The notes under the pieces are model-generated. The model did no database searches and was not told where the DNA came from. It saw only the letters and a program-made list of their open reading frames with translations. Both the position numbers and the translations under genes were made by a program. A DNA stretch of 61,039 nt from an uncultured Oscillibacter sp. (GTDB taxonomy: Bacteria; Bacillota; Clostridia; Oscillospirales; Oscillospiraceae): positions 1 to 61,039 of the forward strand of contig NZ_CANTJS010000014.1 of assembly GCF_947654275.1 (NCBI RefSeq), in the 5' to 3' direction. Positions 41,545 through 49,234 of the stretch are shown here, in pieces; the first letter of the stretch is position 1; every line of letters begins with the position of its first letter.

Positions 41545-42582
41545 ATGGACAAAGTTCTGAAAATCGGCATCATCGGCTGCGGCGCTATCGGCAAGGACCA
41601 CTGCCGCCGCATCATCGAGACCGTCCCCGGCGCCACCGTGGTGGCCGTCTCCGACTACGTGGCCGCTGCTGCCGATGAGACCGCCGCCAAATACGGCATC
41701 AAGTCCTATGGCAATGACTGCGACGGAATGATTAAAGACCCCGACGTGGAGGCCGTGGTCATCACCTCCATTGACCCCACCCATCACGACTATGTCATGA
41801 AGACCCTGGCCGAGGAAAAATGGTGCTTCTGCGAGAAGCCCCTGAGCCAGAATGCCAAGGACTGCGAGGAGATCATCAACCGGGAGCTGGCCATCGGCAA
41901 GCGGCTGGTTCAGGTGGGCTTCATGCGCCACTATGACCGGGGCTATGCGGAGATGAAGCGCATCATCGACTCCGGCGAGATCGGCGCTCCCCTGGTGATT
42001 AAGGCCTGCCACCGGAACGTGGCCCAGGGCCCGGGCTTCAAGACCGAGAACGGCGTCACCAACGTGGCCATCCACGAGCTGGACATCTGCCGCTGGCTGC
42101 TGGACGACGAGTATGAGGACGTCCAGTGCGTCAAGGTCCGTCAGTCCGCCAACTCCGACAAGGGCTATGACAACCCCCAGGTCATGCTGATGCGGACCAA
42201 GAAGGGCTGCTTCATCGACGTGGAGGTCCAGGTGGCCGACGGCTACGGCTATGACATTCAGTGCGAGGTGGTCTGCGAGAACGGCACCGTAAAGCTGCCC
42301 GACCCCTACGCCGTGGTCCGCCGCTCCCGCCCCGCCGGCTGGGACAGCCTGAATCCCGCCGAGTCCATGCCTATCATGACCGACTGGAAGGAGCGCTTCA
42401 TCGAGGCCTATGACATCGAGTTCTGCCAGTGGGTGGAGTCCGTCCACGCCGGCAAGCTCACCGGCCCCTCCAGCTGGGACGGCTATGTGGCCTGCGTGGC
42501 CGGCGACGCGCTGAACGCCTCCCGGGGCACCTCTCAGTTCCTGAAGGTGGAGACCATGGAGAAGCCGGAGCTGTATAAGTAA
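41545..42582 (+). CDS. iolG: Inositol 2-dehydrogenase
   Basis: 345 residues. GFO/IDH/MocA family: N-terminal Rossmann KIGIIGCGAIGKDHCRRI, the catalytic lysine in WCFCEKPLSQNAKD, and NVAIHELDICRWLL with the His/Asp pair. It oxidises myo-inositol to 2-keto-myo-inositol with NAD+, the first step before IolE. Starts at the ATG after AAAGGAAGG. Last gene of the operon, followed by a terminator. A scyllo-inositol dehydrogenase is a possible alternative. Confidence 0.93.
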   Translation: MDKVLKIGIIGCGAIGKDHCRRIIETVPGATVVAVSDYVAAAADETAAKYGIKSYGNDCDGMIKDPDVEAVVITSIDPTHHDYVMKTLAEEKWCFCEKPLSQNAKDCEEIINRELAIGKRLVQVGFMRHYDRGYAEMKRIIDSGEIGAPLVIKACHRNVAQGPGFKTENGVTNVAIHELDICRWLLDDEYEDVQCVKVRQSANSDKGYDNPQVMLMRTKKGCFIDVEVQVADGYGYDIQCEVVCENGTVKLPDPYAVVRRSRPAGWDSLNPAESMPIMTDWKERFIEAYDIEFCQWVESVHAGKLTGPSSWDGYVACVAGDALNASRGTSQFLKVETMEKPELYK

Positions 42583-42597
42583 TTCCTGAATCCTCAG

Positions 42598-42640
42598 AAC
42601 CCGGAGACGGACCTCTGTGCCGGTCTCCGGGTTTTCTTTT
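42598..42640 (+). terminator. Terminator of the iol operon
   Basis: Stem AACCCGGAGAC with GTCTCCGGGTT, then TTCTTTT. Confidence 0.85.
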
Positions 42641-42680
42641 AAGGGAAAGCATAAAAATTCTGACAGAGAGGACTGTCCGC

Positions 42681-42756
42681 TTGACAAGGTAATCGTTTAC
42701 CGATATAATAAGGCCGTTCGAAAGCCCCGGAGGGCCTCACGCAAGCCCTTCGAACG
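42681..42756 (+). promoter_or_regulatory. Consensus promoter with LacI-type palindrome and leader hairpin
   Basis: TTGACA (42681-42686), 17 nt, TATAAT (42704-42709), the full consensus. The spacer contains GGTAATCGTTTACC (42688-42701), which has the central CG and TAA..TTA of LacI-family operators. Just downstream is a stem CGTTCGAAAG (42715-42724) with CCTTCGAACG (42747-42756). Confidence 0.8.
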
Positions 42757-42784
42757 AATACAAACAGGAAAGGATTGGACGACT

Positions 42785-43477
42785 ATGATCTATTCCACCG
42801 AAGTGCAGAACATGTGCCCCGTCGCCAAGGGCGCGTACCATGGTCCCGCCCCCATACCCGAGGAGGGCAAGTGGGTCCAGGCCAAGGAAATCAAGGATAT
42901 TTCCGGCCTCACTCACGGCGTGGGCTGGTGCGCCCCCCAGCAGGGCGCCTGCAAGCTGACCCTGAACGTCAAGGACGGCATCATTGAAGAGGCTCTGGTA
43001 GAGACCCTGGGCTGCTCCGGCATGACCCACTCCGCCGCCATGGCCAGCGAGATCCTCATCGGCAAGACCCTGCTGGAGGCTCTGAACACCGACCTGGTGT
43101 GCGACGCCATCAACACCGCCATGCGGGAGCTGTTCCTTCAGATTGTCTATGGCCGGACGCAGACCGCGTTCTCCGAGGGCGGCCTGCCCATCGGCGCGTC
43201 CCTGGAGGATCTGGGCAAGGGCCTGCGCAGCCAGGTGGGCACCATGTTCGGCACCAAGGCCAAGGGTCCCCGTTACCTGGAAATGGCCGAGGGCTATGTC
43301 ACCCGCATCGCTTTGAACAAGGACGACGAAATCATCGGCTATGAGTTTGTGAACCTGGGCAAAATGATGGACGCCATCAAAAAGGGTACCGACGCCAATG
43401 ACGCCCTGGAAAAGGCCAAGGGCTGCTATGGCCAGTTTGAGGGGGCCGCCAAGTACGTTGACCCCCGTCACGAATAA
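42785..43477 (+). CDS. NifU-like iron-sulfur scaffold-type protein
   Basis: 230 residues from the ATG at 42785, the first after the promoter. Cysteines occur in a NifU/IscU-like pattern: QNMCPVAKG, VGWCAPQQGACKLTLNVKDG and VETLGCSGMTHSAAMASEIL, the last being close to the LGC..A.AS.S..TE of IscU. The second half (RYLEMAEGYVTRIALNKDDE) is specific to this family, which occurs next to GGGtGRT proteins (known to me from family naming). It may hold a cluster or metal; the function is unestablished. Confidence 0.8.
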   Translation: MIYSTEVQNMCPVAKGAYHGPAPIPEEGKWVQAKEIKDISGLTHGVGWCAPQQGACKLTLNVKDGIIEEALVETLGCSGMTHSAAMASEILIGKTLLEALNTDLVCDAINTAMRELFLQIVYGRTQTAFSEGGLPIGASLEDLGKGLRSQVGTMFGTKAKGPRYLEMAEGYVTRIALNKDDEIIGYEFVNLGKMMDAIKKGTDANDALEKAKGCYGQFEGAAKYVDPRHE

Positions 43478-43495
43478 GAAAAGGAGGAATTGACA

Positions 43496-44494
43496 ATGGC
43501 TCTGTTTGAAAGCTACGAAAGAAGAATCGAGAAAATCAATTCCGTCCTGTCTCAGTACGGAATCAAGAGCGTGGAGGAGTGCCGGGAAATCTGCCAGGCC
43601 GCCGGCTTCGACCCCTATGACATCGTCAAGGGCATTCAGCCCATCTGCTTTGAGAACGCCTGCTGGGCCTACTGCGTAGGCGCGGCCATCGCTCTGAAGA
43701 AGAACGTTGCCACCGCCGCCGAGGCCGCCGAGGCCATTGGCGAGGGTCTCCAGGCCTTCTGCATCTCCGGCTCCGTGGCCGACGACCGCAAGGTGGGCCT
43801 GGGCCACGGAAACCTGGGCGCCATGCTGCTGCGGGACGAGACCAAATGCTTCGCCTTCCTGGCGGGCCACGAGTCCTTTGCCGCCGCCGAGGGCGCCATC
43901 GGCATCGTCCGCAACGCCAACAAGGCCCGGAAGGAGCCCCTGCGGGTCATCCTCAACGGCCTGGGCAAGGACGCCGCTCAGATTATCAGCCGGATCAACG
44001 GCTTCACCTATGTGCAGACCCAGTTTGACTACGGCACCGGCGAGGTGAAGGTGGTCAAGGAAACCCGCTACAGCGAGGGAGAGCGGGCCAATGTCCGCTG
44101 CTACGGCGCGGACGACGTCCGGGAGGGCGTGGCCATCATGCACCTGGAGGGCGTGGACGTCAGCATCACCGGCAACTCCACCAACCCCACCCGGTTCCAG
44201 CATCCCGTGGCCGGCACCTATAAGAAGGAGTGTGTGGAGCAGGGCAAGAAATACTTCTCTGTGGCCTCCGGCGGCGGCACCGGCCGCACCCTGCATCCCG
44301 ACAACATGGCCGCCGGCCCCGCCAGCTATGGCATGACCGACACCATGGGCCGGATGCACTCCGATGCCCAGTTTGCCGGGTCCAGCTCCGTCCCCGCGCA
44401 CGTGGAGATGATGGGCTTCCTGGGTATGGGCAACAACCCCATGGTAGGCGCAACGGTTGCCGTGGCGGTTGCCGTGGCCGAGAGCAGGAAGTAA
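43496..44494 (+). CDS. GGGtGRT family protein
   Basis: 332 residues from the ATG at 43496 (AAAAGGAGG upstream). It carries the naming motif in FSVASGGGTGRTLHPDNMAA. Other conserved-looking parts are SGSVADDRKVGLGHGNLGAM and GSSSVPAHVEMMGFLGMGNN, with several Gly- and His-rich loops and conserved cysteines (GFDPYDIVKGIQPICFENAC). The family (PF14057, from memory) has no assigned activity. It is 18 nt downstream of the NifU-like gene, with which it forms a two-gene operon under a LacI-type palindrome. Confidence 0.88.
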   Translation: MALFESYERRIEKINSVLSQYGIKSVEECREICQAAGFDPYDIVKGIQPICFENACWAYCVGAAIALKKNVATAAEAAEAIGEGLQAFCISGSVADDRKVGLGHGNLGAMLLRDETKCFAFLAGHESFAAAEGAIGIVRNANKARKEPLRVILNGLGKDAAQIISRINGFTYVQTQFDYGTGEVKVVKETRYSEGERANVRCYGADDVREGVAIMHLEGVDVSITGNSTNPTRFQHPVAGTYKKECVEQGKKYFSVASGGGTGRTLHPDNMAAGPASYGMTDTMGRMHSDAQFAGSSSVPAHVEMMGFLGMGNNPMVGATVAVAVAVAESRK

Positions 44495-44523
44495 CTCGAC
44501 GCCTGTCTGTATCATTCGACAGA

Positions 44524-44560
44524 AAAAATCCCCGGAGTATTTCATGCTTCGGGGATTTTC
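44524..44560 (+). terminator. Terminator of the NifU-like/GGGtGRT unit
   Basis: AAAATCCCCG with CGGGGATTTT, loop about 15 nt. Confidence 0.75.
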
Positions 44561-44604
44561 TCCATTGATGGGACGGGCCGGGATTCGGGAGGGAAGATTC
44601 TGAT

Positions 44605-44940
44605 ATGAAAGATATGATTGCGTACTGCGGGCTGAACTGCGAGACCTGCGACGCGTACCTTGCCACCGTTCATGACGACCAGGCGCTACGGGAGAAGACC
44701 GCGAAGCTGTGGGCGGAGCTCAATCAGGCCCCCATTCTGCCTGAGCACATCAACTGCCGGGGCTGCCGCGTGGATGGAGTCAAGACGGTGTTCTGCGAAC
44801 ACCTGTGCGCCGTCCGGCAGTGCGCGCTGAAAAGAGGCGCGGCCACCTGCGGCAGCTGCCCGGAGCTGGAGAGCTGCCAGACCGTGGGGGCGGTCTTCGC
44901 GAACAGCCCGGACGCCCGGGAGAATCTGGCCGGTCTCTGA
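44605..44940 (+). CDS. DUF3795 domain protein
   Basis: 111 residues, cysteine-rich. IAYCGLNCETCDAYLAT is the typical start of DUF3795, followed by INCRGCRVDG, FCEHLCAVRQC and TCGSCPELESC. The four Cys groups suggest metal or iron-sulfur binding. The function is unknown. The ATG has GGGAGGGAAG upstream at long spacing. Confidence 0.88.
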   Translation: MKDMIAYCGLNCETCDAYLATVHDDQALREKTAKLWAELNQAPILPEHINCRGCRVDGVKTVFCEHLCAVRQCALKRGAATCGSCPELESCQTVGAVFANSPDARENLAGL

Positions 44941-44970
44941 CGGGAGGGGAGCGGACTGCGTCTCGGGGGC

Positions 44971-44999
44971 TTGCGGCGGCGGGAGGGCTGTGGTACAAT
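44971..44999 (+). promoter_or_regulatory. Promoter of the nitroreductase-like gene
   Basis: TTGCGG (44971-44976), 17 nt, TACAAT (44994-44999), 34 nt before the start codon. Confidence 0.6.
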
Positions 45000-45033
45000 G
45001 GGCTTATTCTGAAAGAAGCGAGGATTGATTTCC

Positions 45034-45546
45034 ATGGATTTTGCCGCACTGGCCGCCGCACGCTATTCCCTCCGCAAGTTCGACCCCCGTCCCGTGGAGC
45101 CGGAGAAGCTGGCCCTGATTCTGGAGGCGGGCCGGAACGCCCCCACCGCCCACAACAACCAGCCCCAGAGAATCTTTGTGCTCCAGAGTCCCCAGGCCCT
45201 GGAGAAGGCCGACGCCTGCACCGCCGCCCACTTCCATCCGCCGGTGATGCTGGCGGTGGGCTATGACCCTTCCGCTTCCTGGAAGCGGGAGACCGACGGC
45301 AAGGACCACGGGGAGATTGACGCCGCCATTGCCGTTACACAGATGATGCTCCAGGCGGCGGACCTGGGGCTGGGCACCACCTACGTGGGCATGTTCGAGC
45401 CGGAAAAGCTGCTGGCCGCCTTCCCGGAGATGGCGGGCACCTGCCCCATCGCCCTGCTGCCCCTGGGCTATCCGGCGGAGGGCGCGCACCCCGCCCGGCT
45501 CCACGGGGACCGCAGGCCTCTGGAGGAGCTGGCGGTTACCCTGTAA
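45034..45546 (+). CDS. Nitroreductase family protein
   Basis: 170 residues. The start ARYSLRKFDPRPVEPEKL (FMN-binding Arg-Ser-x-Arg), the middle EAGRNAPTAHNNQPQRIFV (PS..N.QPW-type motif) and LQAADLGLGTTYVGMF (GLG) define the family. FMN enzymes of this group reduce nitro compounds, flavins or quinones; the physiological substrate is unknown. The gene ends just before the terminator that was split by the mobile element. Confidence 0.9.
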   Translation: MDFAALAAARYSLRKFDPRPVEPEKLALILEAGRNAPTAHNNQPQRIFVLQSPQALEKADACTAAHFHPPVMLAVGYDPSASWKRETDGKDHGEIDAAIAVTQMMLQAADLGLGTTYVGMFEPEKLLAAFPEMAGTCPIALLPLGYPAEGAHPARLHGDRRPLEELAVTL

Positions 45547-45552
45547 CCTGAC

Positions 45553-45572
45553 AAAAAAACGGAGGCAGACGC
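45553..45572 (+). terminator. Left half of a terminator disrupted by insertion
   Basis: AAAAAAACGGAGGCAGACGC here and its partner half at 49188-49207 would together form the stem AAAAAAACGGAGGC / GCCTCCGTTTTTTT with loop AGAC. Confidence 0.85.
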
Positions 45573-45614
45573 CCAATGTCATTAAGTTAAGGCTTCCAAG
45601 CGCCCCAAAAAAAG

Positions 45615-45656
45615 CCCACCACCTTCTTACTGAAAAAGGTGGTGGGTATTTTTTCG
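45615..45656. terminator. Terminator inside the mobile element
   Basis: Stem CCCACCACCTT with AAGGTGGTGGG; A run before and T run after, so it can work on both strands. On the minus strand it follows the SLH fragment. Confidence 0.8.
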
Positions 45657-45695
45657 GGTCTTACATGCTGTCAAAATGACAAAAATCGTCTGAAT

Positions 45696-45852
45696 TTACT
45701 GCCCCATAGCGCGATAGAGGAAGGTGACAATCTGTCCACGGGTACAGGTAGCGGCGGGAGAGAAGTTGCCGCCGCCTGTTCCGCTGTGATTTCGTTCTCT
45801 ATCGCCCATGCCACAGCTTGCGCATGGACTGCATTCGTGTAAAAATCAGCAA
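45696..45852 (-). pseudogene. Fragment of an SLH-domain protein, frameshifted
   Basis: Reading the minus strand gives FYTNAVHAQAVAWAIENEIT and then, in another frame, GTGGGNFSPAATCTRGQIVT followed by FLYRAMGQ and stop. Together these are one typical SLH repeat with a one-base shift at about 45790. It starts directly after the stop of the 306-residue gene, as though that gene replaced or interrupted the rest of the SLH gene. Confidence 0.75.
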
Positions 45853-45865
45853 ATCCGCAAATATA

Positions 45866-46786
45866 TCACTTTTTGCGATTCGAATACCATAGAAAATGGT
45901 CAAACTTTCTACGTCTAAAAGGAATATCGATACTCTTTTGATCTAGGAGTTCTTCAATGCAGTCATTAAAAGCAAGATAGTTACAAGTAGTCCGCCATTC
46001 TCCAATAGCGGACTTTGTAAGTTTGGGTATATAATAAGGCAGGGCATCTTTCACTACTCTATCAAAAATAGAGTAGTCGTCTCGTTCATAAATTTCTACA
46101 TTATGATATGTGCAATATTTGGATGCAAAAGAAAAGAGATTGATTTGCCCATTACTTTCGGCAAGTTGACTGACTAATAACGGATCTCCTTGAGAAACCC
46201 GAATATCAAAGTCTTGGATACTCAATATCAAATCCACTATTTCAGAAAGGGATATTTTCTTTATATGTGTACTTATGTGGGTGGAATTTGTTAAATCAAT
46301 GAGTGCAACTTTCATCGCAACCAATTCTCGGTCAACATTCTGGGGAAACCGTTTTAAAACATCATGTATTAAGGTGAAGTTTGAGCCATAGTCTGAAGTT
46401 GCAAGGACTTGTTGATGAACATATTCGATATTTTCTCGTGTAAGGGGCAGATAATCTTTTTTGTTGTCAAGATTACGCCCATACGATATTGGTGTACAAG
46501 AACTTGATATCATAGATTGTGTTTCTGTTTTCGAACTCTTTTCTTGAGCAACTTTTATTGCTTTTCTAACATACCAATGAGGTCCTCGTTCTCCAAAGGA
46601 TTCAATGTTAATTCCATTCAGCGACAAATAGTTTCTCAATAAGGAACGCTGTTTTCCCTGCGGTATTTCGCCAGTAGAAAGGTCAATCATATAGGGATAC
46701 TTATTAAGCGGGCCATTTTTATATAGGGCATATTCTTTCCCCTCAATGGTGATGACTGTATCTGCGTCTTTATATCTTTCTATCAT
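45866..46786 (-). CDS. AT-rich cargo gene of unknown function
   Basis: 306 residues, encoded by DNA much richer in A+T than the host genes. The N-terminal part (about 1-80) has DADTVITIEGKEYALYKNG and RSLLRNYLSLNGINIESFGE; the C-terminal half is helical. The segment INLFSFASKYCTYHNVEIYE followed by YSIFDRVVKDALPYYI looks like a recurrent module of uncharacterised prokaryotic proteins often found near defence genes; I recall this only loosely. No catalytic motif is certain. It is cargo in an IS4-type insertion, so antiphage or similar accessory function is possible but unproven. Confidence 0.75.
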   Translation of the reverse strand: MIERYKDADTVITIEGKEYALYKNGPLNKYPYMIDLSTGEIPQGKQRSLLRNYLSLNGINIESFGERGPHWYVRKAIKVAQEKSSKTETQSMISSSCTPISYGRNLDNKKDYLPLTRENIEYVHQQVLATSDYGSNFTLIHDVLKRFPQNVDRELVAMKVALIDLTNSTHISTHIKKISLSEIVDLILSIQDFDIRVSQGDPLLVSQLAESNGQINLFSFASKYCTYHNVEIYERDDYSIFDRVVKDALPYYIPKLTKSAIGEWRTTCNYLAFNDCIEELLDQKSIDIPFRRRKFDHFLWYSNRKK

Positions 46787-46800
46787 TTTATTTTACCACT

Positions 46801-46857
46801 TCATTTCAAAAGGCCTCGCCAAAAGCCAATGAAAACGCCCAATAGAAATCTCAACAT
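46801..46857 (-). CDS. 18-codon hydrophobic peptide ORF
   Basis: ATG at 46857 with CGGAGGGATAATTT upstream, a strong ribosome site at proper spacing. The peptide MLRFLLGVFIGFWRGLLK is amphipathic and membrane-like. It ends 14 nt before the 306-residue gene, so it may be a leader peptide, a small membrane effector or the remnant of a longer small membrane protein. Confidence 0.5.
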   Translation of the reverse strand: MLRFLLGVFIGFWRGLLK

Positions 46858-47458
46858 AAATTATCCCTCCGATAAATTTTATATATGTACCCTGTCCCTC
46901 CTTGACAAAGTCCAAAACTTTCAGATAGCTCTTTTAAATCAATTTTAGCCTATCGCGGAAGAAATTGCAATAGCGTTTTCGGGAAAAGTCTGCAAAAACA
47001 GACTTTCCATCTTTTTCATTGTCATATCCCGGACTTGTTGATTCTTTCGTGTTATATTTTTGATTCTTGCGGCTTAAGGAAATAGCCACCTATTTTTATA
47101 TCATTTTGTAGACAAGTTGAGAATTTTATTTTCTCTTAACTAAATGCTAGTTTCTGGAAAATTTTCCCACAGAAAAACAGGGGGTGCAAAAATAGCTTTT
47201 ACAACGTATTTTGGACAGGTTGCAGTTTGAGTGCAAGCGTAATTTCAGCGAAAAAGGAGAAAACCGACCATTTTCTGGTGCATTGACCAGACATGTTGAA
47301 ATTTTACTGAACCGCAAATCTTAAAAGTGGATTTGCCTGCCATTAAGATAAGGCGGCACATTTTTTTGAAAAATCCCGCGATTTTGGCTCTAAAACCGGC
47401 CTTTTCAAAAATAGCGCCACGAAGAAGGGCGGGAGTTCAACCCCCAGCCCCTCTTTTT
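46858..47458. other. AT-rich non-coding part of the insertion
   Basis: 600 nt without a gene. It contains the internal end-like sequence CATTAAGATAAGGC (47341-47354), which matches the outer left end CATTAAGTTAAGGC (45580-45593) at 13 of 14 positions, directly downstream of the transposase. Confidence 0.6.
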
Positions 47459-48742
47459 TTACGCCGCCACGCGATAGGTGAAGCCAACGAAGCCCTTCAC
47501 TTTCAGTTTGCGCTTGTCTCGCCGTCCCTCCCGGATGGGTACAGTGTATCGGCTGATTTCTTGAAGTAGCTTCTCACTGTCGGCGCTGTTCGTCCTGAAA
47601 TACTCCCGACAAAGGGCTACCGCCATCTTGAAGTTGACGCGGTAGGCATAAACGCCCTCCGGCGGTTGTTTGACAACTGCTTCCCGCACAATTCTGCTTG
47701 TGAAGTTGAACATTGTCAGCGCCGCCCATATCTCCTGCTCTGCGAAAGCGTCCCGTTTGCCGTGGAGATTCACCAGGCCCAACGTGTATTTCAGGTCACG
47801 AAAGCTGGTTTCAATTCCCCAGCGCAGATGATACAGTTCCCGGATGTCCTCTAATGTGAATGTGCGCGGAAGAGACGTGGCGATTGTCTCAAACTCTCCC
47901 GTTTCAAGCTGGAACCGGACAATGCGGATTTTCATTTGATAAGGACTCGGAAAGTCCCAACGCCCCCGGCGCGTCTTTGCGCCCGGTTTGCTTTTTTTCG
48001 GGACTTGCAGAAAGATGTAACGCTTCTCTTTATCCTCCTTCGTCTGGGTTGTCGTGATGGTAAAACCGATCTCACAATCCAACTCAAACATGGGCAAACG
48101 AGCCACTTCCCGCATGGCGGAGTGGTTCTGTTTAATGCGGATTAAAAAGTCCGTGTTGGGCTTTTCAAGCAGGTGAGCCATCACGTTGTAGCTCTCATAT
48201 CCACGGTCTGCGATTATAATTGTTTTTTCGGAAAAATGATTCCTCTTTATCATCTCAATCAACGCACCGATTTCATCCTTTTGGGGCTCTGGCTGGATGA
48301 GCGCGTCGTAAAATATCTTGTTGCACAAATCATAAAGCGGGTTTAGGTGTAGTTGATTGTAGCCGTTTGGTGCGCTTTCGTTTTGAACGAATGAGGGAGC
48401 TTTAGGGTTGCGCGGGATGTTGACGGAAGTTCCATCTACTGCCAACAGGCGATAACCACGAAAGTTCCCGCTATCCTCGCAAGAAGCGTTGAATCTCTGG
48501 AACACGTCCCGGAATGTCTCCGGGCTGATTTGTGCGCGGCGCTGTGAAATGGCGGCGGGGGTTACGTCAATGTCTGCCCGATGAAGTTCCTTTGCCAAAG
48601 AGCCGCCCTCCGCTCCGATTAGCAGACAGATTACGCCAGCCCTCGACAATTTGCGATTGCGGGACGGCTGGCCTGCTCTCATCTTTTCAGCCGCTTTCCT
48701 GATTGCATAGTTGAGCGTCTGATTTATAAAATTGATATTCAA
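47459..48742 (-). CDS. IS4 family transposase
   Basis: 427 residues, full length. DDE catalytic residues are visible: D1 in LLAVDGTSVNIPRN, D2 in TIIIADRGYESYNV and E in YHLRWGIETSFRDLKYTLGL, the last being the Y-x2-R-x3-E-x6-K signature of the IS4 family. The N-terminal part LSRAGVICLLIGAEGGSLAK precedes the fold. The ORF is intact, so the element may still be active. Confidence 0.94.
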   Translation of the reverse strand: MNINFINQTLNYAIRKAAEKMRAGQPSRNRKLSRAGVICLLIGAEGGSLAKELHRADIDVTPAAISQRRAQISPETFRDVFQRFNASCEDSGNFRGYRLLAVDGTSVNIPRNPKAPSFVQNESAPNGYNQLHLNPLYDLCNKIFYDALIQPEPQKDEIGALIEMIKRNHFSEKTIIIADRGYESYNVMAHLLEKPNTDFLIRIKQNHSAMREVARLPMFELDCEIGFTITTTQTKEDKEKRYIFLQVPKKSKPGAKTRRGRWDFPSPYQMKIRIVRFQLETGEFETIATSLPRTFTLEDIRELYHLRWGIETSFRDLKYTLGLVNLHGKRDAFAEQEIWAALTMFNFTSRIVREAVVKQPPEGVYAYRVNFKMAVALCREYFRTNSADSEKLLQEISRYTVPIREGRRDKRKLKVKGFVGFTYRVAA

Positions 48743-49173
48743 ATTTGTTTCCTCCGTTGGCTGTACTAGCCGCCGGACGAAAAAAGAACGACAAACGCAC
48801 GCTCCAAAACATGGGGCATGTCTTTGACGTTCTCGTTCGCTACTAACTATCTAAAAATGTGTTTATGTGAGGCTATTCAAACATGTAAGCTATAAAAATC
48901 AATCAAAAATGGAAAACAAATTCAAAATATCAAACAAAATCAAATTCTGTAAACTTAATAAAATGTGGTTATTGTGGTTTATTCAAAAATTTCCATGCGA
49001 CCGTCCGTCACGACGACTGCGTATAGGGTAGCATATACCGCGCATACGTTCAATATTTTTCGGGGTTAGTTTACACTTCGTTTACAATCCCGCTTTAACT
49101 TAACGATTTGCCCGGATTTCTGTATGACTGTTAAGGGGACAAATGCCCCGCATTTGCCCCTTTAAGCCCTTAG
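48743..49173. other. Right non-coding end of the insertion
   Basis: About 430 nt of AT-rich sequence upstream of the transposase. It has a hairpin (AGGGGCAAATGCGGGGCATTTGCCCCTT type) near 49136-49163, close to the right end. No gene seen. Confidence 0.5.
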
Positions 49174-49187
49174 CTTAATGACATTGG

Positions 49188-49207
49188 GCAGACGCCTCCG
49201 TTTTTTT
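49188..49207. terminator. Right half of the disrupted terminator
   Basis: GCAGACGCCTCCGTTTTTTT; see the left half at 45553-45572. Before insertion it would have served the nitroreductase-like gene and dacF, which converge. Confidence 0.85.
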
Positions 49208-49234
49208 ATCTGTCCGGCAGAGAATCGGGAAGGG

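Larger units (their letters stand above)
45573..49187 (-). mobile_element. 3.6-kb IS4-type insertion with cargo, inside a terminator
   Basis: Perfect 14-bp terminal inverted repeats, CCAATGTCATTAAG (45573-45586) and CTTAATGACATTGG (49174-49187), are flanked by an 8-bp direct repeat GCAGACGC (45565-45572 and 49188-49195). The contents are clearly more AT-rich than the surroundings: a terminator, a broken SLH fragment, a 306-residue gene, an 18-codon peptide ORF and the transposase, all coding on the minus strand. A third copy of the internal end sequence (CATTAAGATAAGGC, 47341-47354) suggests the original insertion sequence was about 1.85 kb and that the rest is captured DNA. Confidence 0.85.

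Noticed and set aside
39394..42687. 1097-codon open frame opposite iolD-iolG
   Set aside because: It runs antisense through several well-recognised genes; explained by codon bias that avoids stops in that frame.
47327..47569. Plus-strand 80-codon frame near the internal IS end
   Set aside because: It overlaps the transposase 3' end and has no ribosome site.
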